From: Toxotes chatareus
Taxonomy: Eukaryota > Chordata > Actinopteri > Toxotidae
Reading direction: 5' to 3'
DNA length: 64,000 nucleotides
Assembly: GCA_016801885.1 (NCBI GenBank)
Contig: JAFBJY010000411.1
Span: 62,001-126,000 of the forward strand
Shown here: positions 20,497 through 31,202 of the stretch, piece after piece
Numbering within the stretch: position 1 is the first letter of the stretch
How the letters are laid out: every line of letters begins with the position of its first letter
Notes under the pieces: generated by a model
Databases searched by the model: none
Told to the model about the DNA's origin: nothing
Seen by the model: the letters and a program-made list of their open reading frames with translations, nothing else
Program-made: the position numbers and the translations under genes

Positions 20497-20509
20497 ATTC
20501 CCCCTTTGG
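20497..20509 (-). promoter_or_regulatory. ERV3 polypurine tract
   Basis: On the minus strand CCAAAGGGGGAAT ends directly at the TG of the 3' LTR. This fixes the orientation of the element. Confidence 0.85.
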
Positions 20510-20689
20510 CCATAAAATGGCCACACCAAAGTATATACAAATTTATCATATCATCAGTGACTACATTCCTTTAGGTTTAAGTAGACACATCATTAGCTGA
20601 TAAATGTTAAAATATGCATTTAGCTGTTTTTGTAGGACACAGACATCCTTGAGTTGATAGCAAGCTGGGGAAAATACAAAACTTAAAAC

Positions 20690-22391
20690 CTAAACATCAT
20701 CTTCATCATCATCATCATTAAAAGGAGGAATCCAATCAGTGGGGTTTTCAACATCTGACAGGAGATGGGTCTCAGCCAGAGAGGCCATCTGGTGTGCGAT
20801 TGACCTATCAATAGACCTTACAATGAGACTTCTAATGCAGGGAATAATGCAACATCCAATCAGACTGAACACACTTGCACCAGTGATAGCAGATACGATA
20901 ATTGACTTCCATTTACCAAACTTACTGTCAAACCAGTCCATCATCCATGTGTCAGTACCTGCATTGTTTTTTAACTCTACTGTAAGGGCTTCTAATTTGG
21001 TCAGTGCCCGTGTAAAGCTACCATTGGAGGCCGTATTGTTGGGAATGAATGTACAACAGGATTCTCCAAACATAACATAAATGCCACCTCTTTCAGCCAG
21101 CAACATGTCCAGTGCTATACGATTTTGCCAAGCTATTAGGGACGTGGCATGTAGTTGTTCTCCTAGGGCTTTAAAGGAGTCTCTAGTGTAGTTGAAAAAA
21201 CGCTGTTGATTGTAATAGATATAATTGATCCAGTCGACATTTTTGTTCATCGTTACCCAGATAAAAATGGATTCAAACCCTGCGGCTATTGAATTTCTAG
21301 CCTTAAATTCATTAGGCACACCACGGGAACGCCAATCTCATCAATGTATATGTTAGGGTCCATTCCAAATACATCTCGCGTCTGCGGTGACGGTCAGTGA
21401 CCGCAAGGAACCTTTGTTCAGGAATGACAACAATTTCCTGTACCAGCATTACATGACCACACAAACCTGTCCAATTGAAAGGCAGGACAGAACGCAATTT
21501 ATTATCTCCACAAACCCAGAAAACATCAGGAACTGGATAGATTTGCTTACCTATCCACTGTACCATACCAGGGCTTGCAGTTGTTTTTTATTCAGGACAA
21601 AGTCGCTAGAGATGTTCTTTTGTGCCACGACAATTTGAGTACAGGGCCCCGTCCAATTTCCGACGGACTGGTTACCAGTGGGGCGATAATAACAGACAAT
21701 GTGTGTGTTGTTTAAAGGTGGTGGAGCTGTCCTTGTGGGCGGCGGGAGTCTTCCTGCAGTGGATCCTAGATTACATGAGGACCAAGAGGAGACTCTAGAG
21801 CAGGCTCCTCGAGCTAGTAAACAGTCGTGCCTACACAGATTAGTACTGGTGGAAACACAATCATCTCCTTCAAACGGAATACCTATCATAAGCAATCTGG
21901 GTCTGCCTGCTGCACACATAAAACAGGACGTATTACCTCCATACAGTTGTTGAGCTGTGAAATTTAGCCATGATGTTCACAGATTAGTTTCATATAAACC
22001 AACAGAGCGTGAAGTGCGCATGTGCGCTCGGAATTGTGACACATTAGGATGTACACTGGTTAGGTTATGAATATTAGCTGGTGGTGTATGATGTGTGAAA
22101 AAAAATAACAAATACCACAAATACAGCTAAAAGTATAAGTAAAGCTGTTGAACCTCTGAGACCGCACCATCCTGGCCCCCTGAAGGGATGCCATGGTCTG
22201 GGCTCCATTGTTGCTCTTGTTGGTGACACGGAGCTTGTGGTCACTTCGTTGGAGCTTGGCACGCTACTGGTGGAGGAGGGCGCTTTTTCACCCCTCACTC
22301 TTATATTGCAGATGGTTCCAACGCAGCTGCAGGTCAGGGGCAGCGCACGGCGTACACCCCAGTTGTCTTCCTCAATGTCTAGATGAGTCAA
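20690..22391 (-). pseudogene. env: ERV3 envelope gene, frameshifted
   Basis: Pieces in order on the minus strand: 22391-22074 (leader with a hydrophobic span near residues 83-98), 21919-21551 and 21566-21312 (SU, with WTGLC and an R-H-R-R-R cleavage motif near 21380-21393), and 21319-20690 (TM: a WINYIYYNQQR motif, QNRIALDMLLAERGG, a Cys pair in GESCCTF, a membrane anchor near residues 140-160, and an acidic C terminus). The pattern is gamma-type Env. The first Cys of the expected C-X6-CC motif reads Tyr (GGIYVMFGESCC). At least two frame changes prevent a single product. Confidence 0.8.
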
Positions 22392-22464
22392 TTGTATTCT
22401 TAGACCATTATTCTGGGTCTAGAGGTGAATTTGTGTCAGCTCCTCAGCTTTAGTCCCCTGGTGT

Positions 22465-23416
22465 CTAGATGTCGGCTGTTGGTTCAGGAACCTGTTTGCA
22501 GTGGCTGGCGTGTACCCATGCGGCCTTCTCCGCAACCTTTACAGCTGTCTCAGTGGTCAGCAGAACCTGGAACGGGCCCTGGAATCGCCTTTGTTTCCAG
22601 TGAGGGCGTCTGTGATCTTTAATGAGAACCCAATCTCCAGGCTGTAAGTTGTGGAGGACTGCTGTGGCTGCAGATGGCAGGGCACTCTTCACCTGTGAAT
22701 GCAATGCTGACAAGGTTGTAGACAAGTTGGCACAGTATCTCAACATAGCATCATCACATGCACCTGTGGTAAGGGGAGGATGCCTAACTGGACCTACACC
22801 TGTCTGAGGGGGTCTGCCAAACAAGATTTCAAATGGACTCAAACCATGTTTATTTCTGATTCGCGTGCGCATGTGGAAAAGCACCAGTGGAAGTGCTTTA
22901 ACCCACGAAAGACCAGTTTCATCACAACATTTAGCAAGTTTTGCTTTAATGGTGCCATTTTCTCTTTCAAGAGCACCTGCACTCTGTGGATGATATGAAC
23001 AATGATGACGTATGTCAAACCCAAGATAGTCTGACACTTCTTTCAGGGCCTGGTTGACAAAACCTGGTCCATTGTCACTGCTGATGACTGAAGGAATTCC
23101 CCACCTAGGAATAATTTCAGTTAGCAGTGCTTTAGCCACAGCTCCAGCATCCTGTTTGGAAGAGGGAAAACTTCAACCCATTTGCTGAACATGTCAACAA
23201 TTACAAGACAGTATCTTTTCCTTCACTTGGTGTTAGTTCAATGAAATCCATCATTAAATGATCAAAAGGTTTGTCAGGTGGTGGATGACCAGCAGGTGGC
23301 ATATGAATAGCCCCTGATGCATTGTTGGATGCACAAATTAGGCATTTCCTGCAAAAATCCTGTGCAAAAGTTGAAAAACCACGTGTATACCAAGATGAAT
23401 TAACAGCAGCACACAT
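22465..23416 (-). pseudogene. pol: ERV3 integrase
   Basis: Two minus-strand frames, 23416-23201 and 23139-22465. The first holds the zinc-domain CRKCLIC and the first catalytic region (DFIELTPSEGKD). The second has the second catalytic Asp in SSDNGPGF and the Glu in ALERENGT, followed by LFGRPP and an SH3-like C-terminal part (GDWVLIKDHRRPHW). Together they form a DDE integrase domain. The frame is broken at about 23150-23200. Confidence 0.8.
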
Positions 23417-24394
23417 TCCCCTTTGCCCACGTGGTCTCTTCCATGGGACAGTTTAGCATAACAGTGGAAAAGAGCACGTGTGGCAAACAAGGTTTGTTAT
23501 CTGGACCCATCCACACTGAGTCCCTAAATGTGGCACCTGATTTTGACCACATGGTGCGCTCTTGAGGAGTGGAAAGAGACTGCAGAACAGAAACATCAGC
23601 AGATGAGCAAGTATCAGAAGTGTTAGACAACATCAAACAGTTAACTGTGAAAGGTGAACCAGACAATGCTGCAGCTTTAGCTGCTGCGTCTGCTGCAGCA
23701 TTTCCTGTAGAAATAGAGTCAGAACTGTTAGTGTGAGCTTCACATTTAATCACAGAGATAGATGCTGGAAGGAGGATGGCATCTAGCAATGCAGACACAA
23801 GTTTGTGGTGTGAGATGGGCTTGCCAGAAGATGTAAGAAATCCTCTATGTCGCCAGAGGGCCCCAAAATCGTGCACCACTCCAAGCGCATAACGCGAGTC
23901 TGTGTAAATATTCACAGTTTTACCTGAAGCCAGTTTACAGGCTTCAGTAAAAGCTAAAGTTCTGCAGCTTGTGCTGAAAAGTGTGGTGGCAGTTTGCCAC
24001 TGAGCAAATTGTCATGTGGTGTCACTACTGCAAAACCCACTTGAGCAGCACCTGTGTCCACGTTGCGAGGCGCCGAACCATCCACAAACAGCTCCATGTC
24101 TGCATTTGGTATGGGCTGCGTAGAAAGATCTGGTCTGGGTGTGCAAACTTCATCAAGAATCTGAAGACAGTCATGTGGCTCTCCATCTGCTGCAGTTGGG
24201 AGAAGAGTTGCTGGATTAAGTACACTGCATCTTTTAACAGTAATGTTAGGCATATCAAGCAAAGTAGTGTGATATCTTAACCAGCGCTGTGCAGAGAGAT
24301 GAGAGGTTTTCTGTGTGTGCAGAATATGAGCAACAGCATGAGGAACCATGAGTGTCAAATCTCCATAACCCACAATGTCACGTGATGCAACCAC
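23417..24394 (-). pseudogene. pol: ERV3 RNase H
   Basis: Minus-strand frames 24394-23954 and 23915-23400 encode LFVDGSAP (first Asp), a Gly/Ala-rich core, then NIYTDSRYALGVV (third acidic residue) and an Ala-rich helix near AAADAAAKAAAL. This is the retroviral RNase H fold that degrades RNA in RNA:DNA hybrids. There is a frame change near 23930-23950. Confidence 0.75.
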
Positions 24395-24562
24395 AGCCTT
24401 CTCTGCTGCAGCTACAGCACGCAGACAGAGAGGGAGACCAGCAGCAACAGGATCAAGCTTGGTGGAAAAATAAGCTACAGGTCTCAGTCTACCCCATGTT
24501 CCTGTGTCAAAACAGAGGTCATGTATCCGTCCTTCTGGTCAACAAACTGAGTAAAGGGAAGG

Positions 24563-25743
24563 TCAGGGTTTGGCAGTCCCAGTGTGGGGAGCAGCCTGCA
24601 AAGAAGCCTTTAAGTCAGTAAAGGCTTTGTCAGTGTGGTCAGTCCAAGTCAGTTTGTCATGTGCACAAAGATTGTTACCATGAATCATGGAAGAGAGAGG
24701 TGCCTCTCTCTCTGAATAGTTTGGGATCCACTGTCTGCAATATGACGTCATGCCTAAGAAACTCATCATTTGCTTTTTGGTGATTGGTTTTGGTACAGAT
24801 TGAACTGCTTCAATACGTTTGGGAGAGAGAGATTTGCCCTCTGCTGTGATCACATGTCCCAAATATGTAACACAAGTCTGAGCAAACTGCAGTTTTGACA
24901 AGCTAGCTTTATGGCCATTATTTGCTAGGTGTTTTAGCAATGCTATTGTATCTGTTTTACATGCTTCCTGTGACGGACTACAAATCATCAAATCATCAAC
25001 ATACTGTAACAAAACAGAGCCTAGAGGCAAATGGAGGCTCTGTAAATTGTCACGCAGCGCACTGTGGAATACTCCAGGACTTTCTGAATATCCCTGTGGA
25101 CAGCGAGTCCAAGTGTAGCCTTTACCATCGAAAGAAAATGCAAACCAGAATTGACTGTCTGGATGAACGGAACGGAAAAAAAGCATTTGTGAGATCAATG
25201 ACAGAAAAATGAGTGGCATTAGGTGGAATTAACGACAAAATTGTATGTGGATTTGAAACTTGGGGCGCCCGCGGATGTATTGCAGCATTTACTGCTTGCA
25301 AATCTTGTACAAATCGCCACTCAGTGGGTTGATCTGCGTCTCGGATTTTCTTAACTGGAAAAATTGGTGTTCTGACAGGGGAGTCATCGCACGGAACTAT
25401 AACTCCAGCCTTTAAAAGTGAATCAAAAACAGGCCTGATACCTTTTAGCGCTTCTGGTTTTAATGGATATTGTCTCATGCGTGGTCTGTAATCTGATTTT
25501 GGGTGAACTACAAGAGGTGTGGCTCCCTCAATAAGCCCCACGTCATATTTGTGACGCCCACAAACAGGGCGGCACCTCAGATAGTTCAGCCATGTCAACT
25601 GATGTGTCGTGTGAAAGCATGCAAGGTGTGGTGTGTGTATTAGGAATCAAGCAAATCGTTCTGTCGACAAAGGCAGTAGATGTAAGTTTTGTTTTATATA
25701 CATCACCCCTTTCGCTGTACAGTGTTCTGGGATCCCCTTTCAT
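24563..25743 (-). pseudogene. pol: ERV3 reverse transcriptase
   Basis: Minus-strand frames 25743-25543, 25598-25122 and 25219-24563. Motifs in order: RQYPLKPEAL, WRFVQDLQAVN, HFSVIDLTNAFF (first catalytic Asp), CPQGYSESPGVF, and LLQYVDDLMICS, the catalytic YVDD. Frame changes lie near 25570 and in a T-run (A-run on +) near 25177-25183, where the two frames match the two halves of one conserved motif. Confidence 0.85.
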
Positions 25744-25855
25744 GGGCCTGAAATCAGAGAGGGTCTGTTATCTGTAGAGCCATGGTCCCATATCCTGCCA
25801 TGTCCAGTGGGCAGGTTTCGCCAATGACACGTGTGGAGACACACCATCAAACAGT

Positions 25856-26521
25856 TCATCTTGTGAATGAGAGAGAGATACAGAGACAGCAGCAGCCTTC
25901 TTTGTCCAATAAATACATGTCATATTTAATTTCTCCACTTCTAGTGGCTTTCTGTTCAAACTTTCTCAAACATTCATCTGGCCCTTCTGAAACATGTGCT
26001 GTGCAGTGTAGTGAATCAGCTGACATGTAATCAGTTGCTTCTGTGCAATGTGTGTGTGCAAATGAAGTGAGTTGTGATGAGACTGAACCAACACCTGACA
26101 GCAGAAACCACTCATAAACATACAACAGAGAATCTGGGCTGTATTTAACCATTTGTGTGATTTGAGGCGCTTTTGAGACCATTATGCCATCTGGACTTGA
26201 AGTTAGGATTATGCCAAAATGACACATAAGATCTCTGCCCATTAAATTGATTGGACAGTGATCTGACAGCAAAATGAATGTTTAACAGTGGAATCATCTA
26301 AAGTACATGACAATGGCATGGTGTAGGGCTCCATAATGGAATTCCCCTGCTCCCACAGTCCTGCACGTCCTACCACTTTTCTTTGGAGGTTTTAGTAGCG
26401 CTGTTGATTTCAAAACAGACAACGTTATGCCTGAATCCACCAGGAATGTAACTGATTGTCCAGCTATTGTCAGCGTTAATTCTGGTAACTTTTTGTATCC
26501 TGGTTCATTCTCACAATACAT
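25856..26521 (-). pseudogene. pro: ERV3 aspartic protease
   Basis: Frame 26521-26294 has TFLVDSGITLSVL, the active-site motif with DSG in place of the more common DTG. Frame 26272-25856 continues with LMGRDLMCHFG, the C-terminal G-R-D/N motif of retroviral proteases. Between gag and this frame the reading frame changes. Retropepsins act as dimers to cut Gag and Pol. Confidence 0.75.
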
Positions 26522-26617
26522 AGTGAAAGAGAGACAATCAGCTCTGCATGCATTAACCTTAGCTTCAATATATTTGATAGCAAACAGTACTTTTCATGAT
26601 CATTTAAATATTGAGAC

Positions 26618-28281
26618 TCACCCCATGTTGTGTTGTGTGTGTGTGTTGACTGGTCCGTCACCGGCGTCCGCCCCCGCCTCCGCCCTCAGTCTGATGGAGG
26701 AAAAAGACGGCATGTCGTTCCCTTTTTGGGCTTTGGGACAGTCTTTACGCCAGTGTCCTCGCTGGCCACACAAATAACAAACATCTGGATCATATGGTTG
26801 TCTTTGGCTGCTCGGAGCACCTCTGCCTCGTCCTCGTCCACGTCTTCTGCCATGTCCTCTGCTCCTGCCTCTGTCAGTCAGTCCTGTCATGGCTTGATAC
26901 ATAGTCAGCTGAGCTTCTTCCAGTTTCTTCTGACGAGCTCCTTTGTTCTTCTGCTCTTTTTCATGCAGTTGATCTTCTGCATGTTCAGCATATTGCAGTA
27001 TGTCCTGTAGACATGCTGTTTTCCACGAGATGCAGGTCTTCTTTACTCCAGCTGCTATTTCTGGTTTCATACGTCCCAGAAAATGTTCCTTCAGGTGGAC
27101 CTCATAAGGTTGAAGCGGGTTTACTCCCATCTCCCCCCTCGTCAGCCCACTGTGTATGTCGAAAGCAGCAGTGAGACGTGCCAGAAAAGCGCTGCATGAC
27201 TCAGTGGATCCCTGTAACAGGGAGGTAATGTTTGACAGATTCATTCTCATAGGAAAAGCTGTTTTACATGCATTGATCAGCTCAGTCACTGCAGTTTTGA
27301 AGTGCACATTGCTCTCAGCTTGCCAGTCAGGTTCGGTCAATCGTAGACCCATTCTGGCATCTGTGAAGAAGTCAGAGATCTTATGAAAGTCATGTTTCAA
27401 CATTTTGCTCATCAGCCGTCTCAGTTCTGTCATTGTTGGTCTGTATTCTTTAACAAACTGCAACAACTGTCTCTCAAACTGAGTCAAATTGTCAACTGGG
27501 CTGCAGACATGGGCCATGGCTTCTGCAATGTCTTCATCAGTCCAGGGTCTGAATACCAGTATTGGACCTGAGGCTCCAGCTGCCTCCAGCATTGGAAAAG
27601 CCCCCACTCCTTTTTGGGCCGCCAGTGCTTTTCCCTTCAGCCTGTCTGATTGTCTTATGGGTGTAGGCAGAGATGGAGTCGATATCTTTGGTTTAACCGA
27701 ATCCTCCTTTTCAAAGGTTGATTCAGGCTTTTCCCCGGGCTTTGTCTGCGGGGCTGTGGGGCCGCTGTCAGGACCTTCTTCCCCAGCTGCCTCTCCTGGG
27801 ACAGGGGCGTAAGGAGGGGGTGGAGTCCAGGTCGGGATCCAGCCGGAATGGATTTTGTGATTTTTGTACCTCGGACAAGGAAGGATACAATGTGTTAGTG
27901 TGTTCAGGTTTTTTGTCCTCTTTTTGTGTCTGTGCTCCTAATCTTCTCCTTCTTTCCCTCTCCTCTGCCTCTTTTCTCCACATGCTATATGCCTTCCAGT
28001 CTGCTTTAAACTGTTCATGCTTCTCTCGTTTACGTTTGGACAAAGCTGCATGCTGCTCTGCACTTTTTTTTTTTTTTTTTTTCTTTTGCCTCCAAACATG
28101 TCTTCAGTTGGTCTAATTGTCTCAGGCTAAAGCTGCCATTTCCTGGAAACCCCAAATCAACCCACTGTTTAAACTGATTCATGCTTTCAGGATTTTTCTC
28201 AATCATCAATTTTATTATTGGTGGGAGAATTTTGGGAGTTGGCTCCACATCGGACTTCACCTTACTCTGACTTTTACCCAT
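26618..28281 (-). pseudogene. gag: ERV3 gag polyprotein, frameshifted at poly(A)
   Basis: Starts at 28281 with MGKSQSK, a likely N-myristoylation signal (Met-Gly with Ser downstream). A matrix-like region is interrupted at a run of about 19 A (T on +, 28064-28082). The following frames (28043-27768, Lys/Glu-rich, and 27607-26618) give the capsid, with TQFERQLLQFVKEYRP and conserved helices, and a nucleocapsid with Arg/Gly repeats and one CCHC zinc knuckle (CYLCGQRGHWRKDC). The order MA-CA-NC is standard. The A-run makes both slippage and assembly error possible. Confidence 0.8.
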
Positions 28282-28629
28282 CCTTTATCTCTGATTATTT
28301 TGTCTCTTGTATTCACAGAATAAACTGGTCCACTTTTTCAAGCAGATACACCAGAAACTCTCAAATACTACAATAATAACCAAGACACGTCTGTCTGCAA
28401 GTGCTTATCTGAGATATACCGGTTTACACTCTTAATTCTCTGATTAACTCTGTAACCTCTCACAAACAACATCAAGACACTTCTCACCGTGTGCGATTCT
28501 TTCCCTTTAAATCCTTTGGGATTGGAGCGATGACTGGGCTCCGTCTGAGGACAGCTTCTCACCCACAGGGAGGAATCTTTCTTTGCAGCCGGCTTTCTGT
28601 CTTTCCAACAGAGTCCAGATCACACGTCC

Positions 28630-28648
28630 AATCCCATCCTCGTCGCCA
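28630..28648 (-). promoter_or_regulatory. ERV3 primer binding site, tRNA-Ser(GCT)
   Basis: On the + strand AATCCCATCCTCGTCGCCA equals the 3' end of vertebrate tRNA-Ser(GCT) with its CCA tail over 19 bases. The element strand is therefore complementary to that tRNA. Four bases separate it from the 5' LTR. Confidence 0.85.
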
Positions 28649-28652
28649 AGTT

Positions 28653-29165
28653 TGTGGTGGAAGAACACTTTCCACCTGATGAGAAGTGAAATAAAATTCC
28701 TTAGACAATCTTTGTCTTTTGAGGTTTTATTACAAAATAAAATCTTACAGAGTAATCAATTTCTGCAGAAAGGACAGAGCTCACGCAGCAACACCATGCT
28801 ACAGAGGTCTGACCCCGAGCTCCATGTTCCCAGGGCTTTTAATGTCTCTTTCTCACATACCAGGATTGCAGGGATGGCAGGGAAAGAATACAAGCTCGAG
28901 GTCAAGTGATAAAATTAATGAGCAACTGAGATAAAGTGTAAGTTATGCTCAGAGACACCGGACAGCAACAAAGATAAAGAATAGACAGTCTTTGTCCAAG
29001 ACATAAGCAGGTGTCCTCACAAGGCACAATGAACAGCATACTCAACACATTAGGTCACTTCAGGTCAAGTTATATGTACCTCACACAGAATTGAATATAC
29101 AAGTTTATGAGAATATACGAGTGTATGAAAGAGAATATATGGCTATATGATAAATTGGCATTACA
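28653..29165 (-). repeat. ERV3 5' LTR
   Basis: Same as 19985-20496 apart from about two positions. It starts TGTGGTGG and ends GGCATTACA on the + strand, and the host Ig intron resumes at 29166. Confidence 0.9.
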
Positions 29166-29870
29166 ATGGACTTTGACTGAACGCAGTGAATCTGACCTCC
29201 TGTATTCATGTGTTCAAATTAACAAACTACATGCTACATGTTTTCAGACAAACTACTGAAGCTCTGGTGACTAATGTTTTTTTCCGCTCCATGGGCGTGA
29301 CTTTGGAGGGACAAAAGTACCGAGGGTTAGCGTGAGGGAAAGCGTGAACAGATCGTCCAGTCTACCCGGAGCACAGTGCAGCAGCAGAAGTCCTGTCAGT
29401 TCCTCAGAGATGGTAAAAGTTTATTTGATGTGATTTTCCAGCAGAGTTCAGTCATCAGACTCTGTGTGTTTTTAATATACAGCCTGTGAATCCTCACATC
29501 TCACTTGTTATTTAAGGATTTTGTGTCGCTTCATGTCACATGTCAGTACAGTCCCGCCTACTGTCAGCAGTCAGACAGTAGGCGGGACTGTACTTACTGA
29601 TAAATGTGAGGATCTCACCGAGGATCTCACTTGAGGGATATAAAGGGTGAACAGACCTTCCAGCCTACCCGGAGCACAGCGGAGCAGCAGAAGTACTGTT
29701 CGGTAAGTCCTGAAACGGTAAAAGTTTATTTGATGTGATTTTCCAGCAGAGTTCAGTCATCAGACTCTGTGTGTTTTTAATATACAGCCTGTGAATCCTC
29801 ACATCTCACTTGTTACTGAAGGATTTTGTGTCGCTTCATGATTCTTCAACAATGAAATGAGTGATATTCA
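29166..29870 (+). repeat. Duplicated Ig gene promoter and intron 1 segments
   Basis: 29166-29215 continues the Ig intron interrupted by ERV3. Two promoter/5' exon blocks follow: 29340-29530 (partial) and 29545-29870 (full, with palindrome, TATAAA at 29639-29644 and the first-exon donor). The second is nearly identical to 11670-11975. The block ends at GATATTCA where an L2 LINE begins. Confidence 0.8.
29545..29594. promoter_or_regulatory. Extended promoter palindrome, copy 3
   Basis: Perfect 21-base arms (29545-29565 and 29574-29594) around AGCAGTCA. The core is the same as in the first promoter but the outer six bases also pair. Confidence 0.65.
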
Positions 29871-31202
29871 TTGTTCTTTTGTTACTTCTAGACTGGACTA
29901 CTGTAATTCCCTATTATCAGGATGTCCAGTTAACTCTGTAAAAAGCCTCCAGCTGATCCAAAATGCCGCAGCAAGAGTACTGACTGGAATTAGCAAGAGA
30001 GATCATATTACTCCTGTACTAACTTCTCTTCATTGGCTTCCTGTAAAATCCAGAATTGATTTTAAAATCCTTCTCCTTACATATAAGGCCCTCAATGGCC
30101 AGGCTCCTTCATATCTCAAAGAGCTGATAGTACCCTATTATCCCAGCAGATTGCTTCGTTCCCAGAATGCAGGTTTGCTTATGGTTCCCAAAATCTCTAA
30201 AAGTAGAATGGGAGGCCGAGCCTTTAGCTATCAGGCCCCTCTCCTATGGAACCAACTGCCAGTTTGGGTTCGGGAAGCAGACACCCTCTCTAATTTTAAA
30301 ACGAAGCTTAAAACCTTCTTGTTTGATAAAGCTTATAATTAGTTGTAGTTACAGTCCTAGTTATTTATTAAACTTATAGTTAGTCACAATTATCTCTATA
30401 GACACTGTTACAGTTAAGGATATAGCCCTTAGTAGGGCTGGCTCAGGCAACTGAATCATCCCCTAGTTATGCTGCTATAGGCCTAGGCTGCTGGGGAACC
30501 CCCATGATTTACTGCACACTTCTTCTTCTTTCTCTTTCTCTCCTCAGTCCCACTCTCAAATTTATTAGCCTTTATTACATGTCATTAACTCTGTGTCCTC
30601 TCTGTCCTGTAGTCCTGTGTTTGTTTCTCTCTGGTCTCTCTTTCTCTGTACCTTTCTGCAGGTACCTCTGGCTGCGGAGCTGCATGTTCTGTGGTCCTGG
30701 CTCCACCCACCTGCTGCTGTTTATTGTTTACAATGATCTATTTCTAACATGTTTAATGTTCCATTCTGCTACAGATAAATATTGGATTAATATTCTTTGC
30801 AGACTGTAATGTAAATAATTACCAGTCATGACAGCTTTTTGCCTCCGTGCTCTGTTTCATAATTCTAATCTGCTGAGCACACATTATCCAATAACTGTTC
30901 ACTAACTGTAATGCAAATACTGACCCACATTGTCTGTATTATGCTGCATGTCCTTCTCCTCCTCTCCTCCATTCCTAGCTGTCCTATCTTCCTCCTTTTC
31001 CTCCTTTCACCCAGCCCGGCCATCGGCAGGAGGGTCCCCCATCTGAGCCAGGTTCTGCTCAAGGTTTCTTCCTGTTAAAAGGGAGTTTTTCTTGCCACTG
31101 TCGCCTTAAGTGCTTGCTCTGGGGTCAGGCTCTGGGTCTCTGTAAAGCGCTTTGAGACAATTTTGATTGTGGAAGGCGCTATATAAATAAAATTGAATTG
31201 AA
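29871..31202 (+). mobile_element. L2-type LINE, 5'-truncated
   Basis: Frame 29857-30342 encodes the end of an L2-like reverse transcriptase: SRLDYCNSLLSGCP, LQLIQNAAARVLTG, LHWLPVKSRIDFKILLLTYKAL, then LWNQLPVWVREA and LKTFLFDKAYN before the stop. The 3' untranslated part (ATGCTGCTATAGGCCTAGGC ...) ends in AAAGCGCTTTGAGACAATTT and a GAATTGAA repeat at 31202. It interrupts the duplicated Ig intron just after GATATTCA. The catalytic part of RT is missing. Confidence 0.85.

Larger units (their letters stand above)
19985..29165 (-). mobile_element. ERV3, full-length provirus on the minus strand
   Basis: Two LTRs of 512-513 bases, tRNA primer site, gag, protease, RT, RNase H, integrase, env and purine tract in order on the minus strand. 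The flanks (TTTATCTGATGA at left, ATGGACTTTGACTGAACG at right) match the uninterrupted site at 11985-12015 in the Ig gene copy, so the provirus sits in intron 1 of a duplicated Ig gene. The flanking four bases read ATGA and ATGG, a 4-bp target duplication with one mismatch. LTR pair differences are about two positions, so the insertion is recent, yet several reading frames are shifted. Confidence 0.9.

Noticed and set aside
28064..28082. Poly(A) run as proof of programmed slippage in gag
   Set aside because: Long homopolymers are also error-prone in assemblies; the sequence alone cannot decide.
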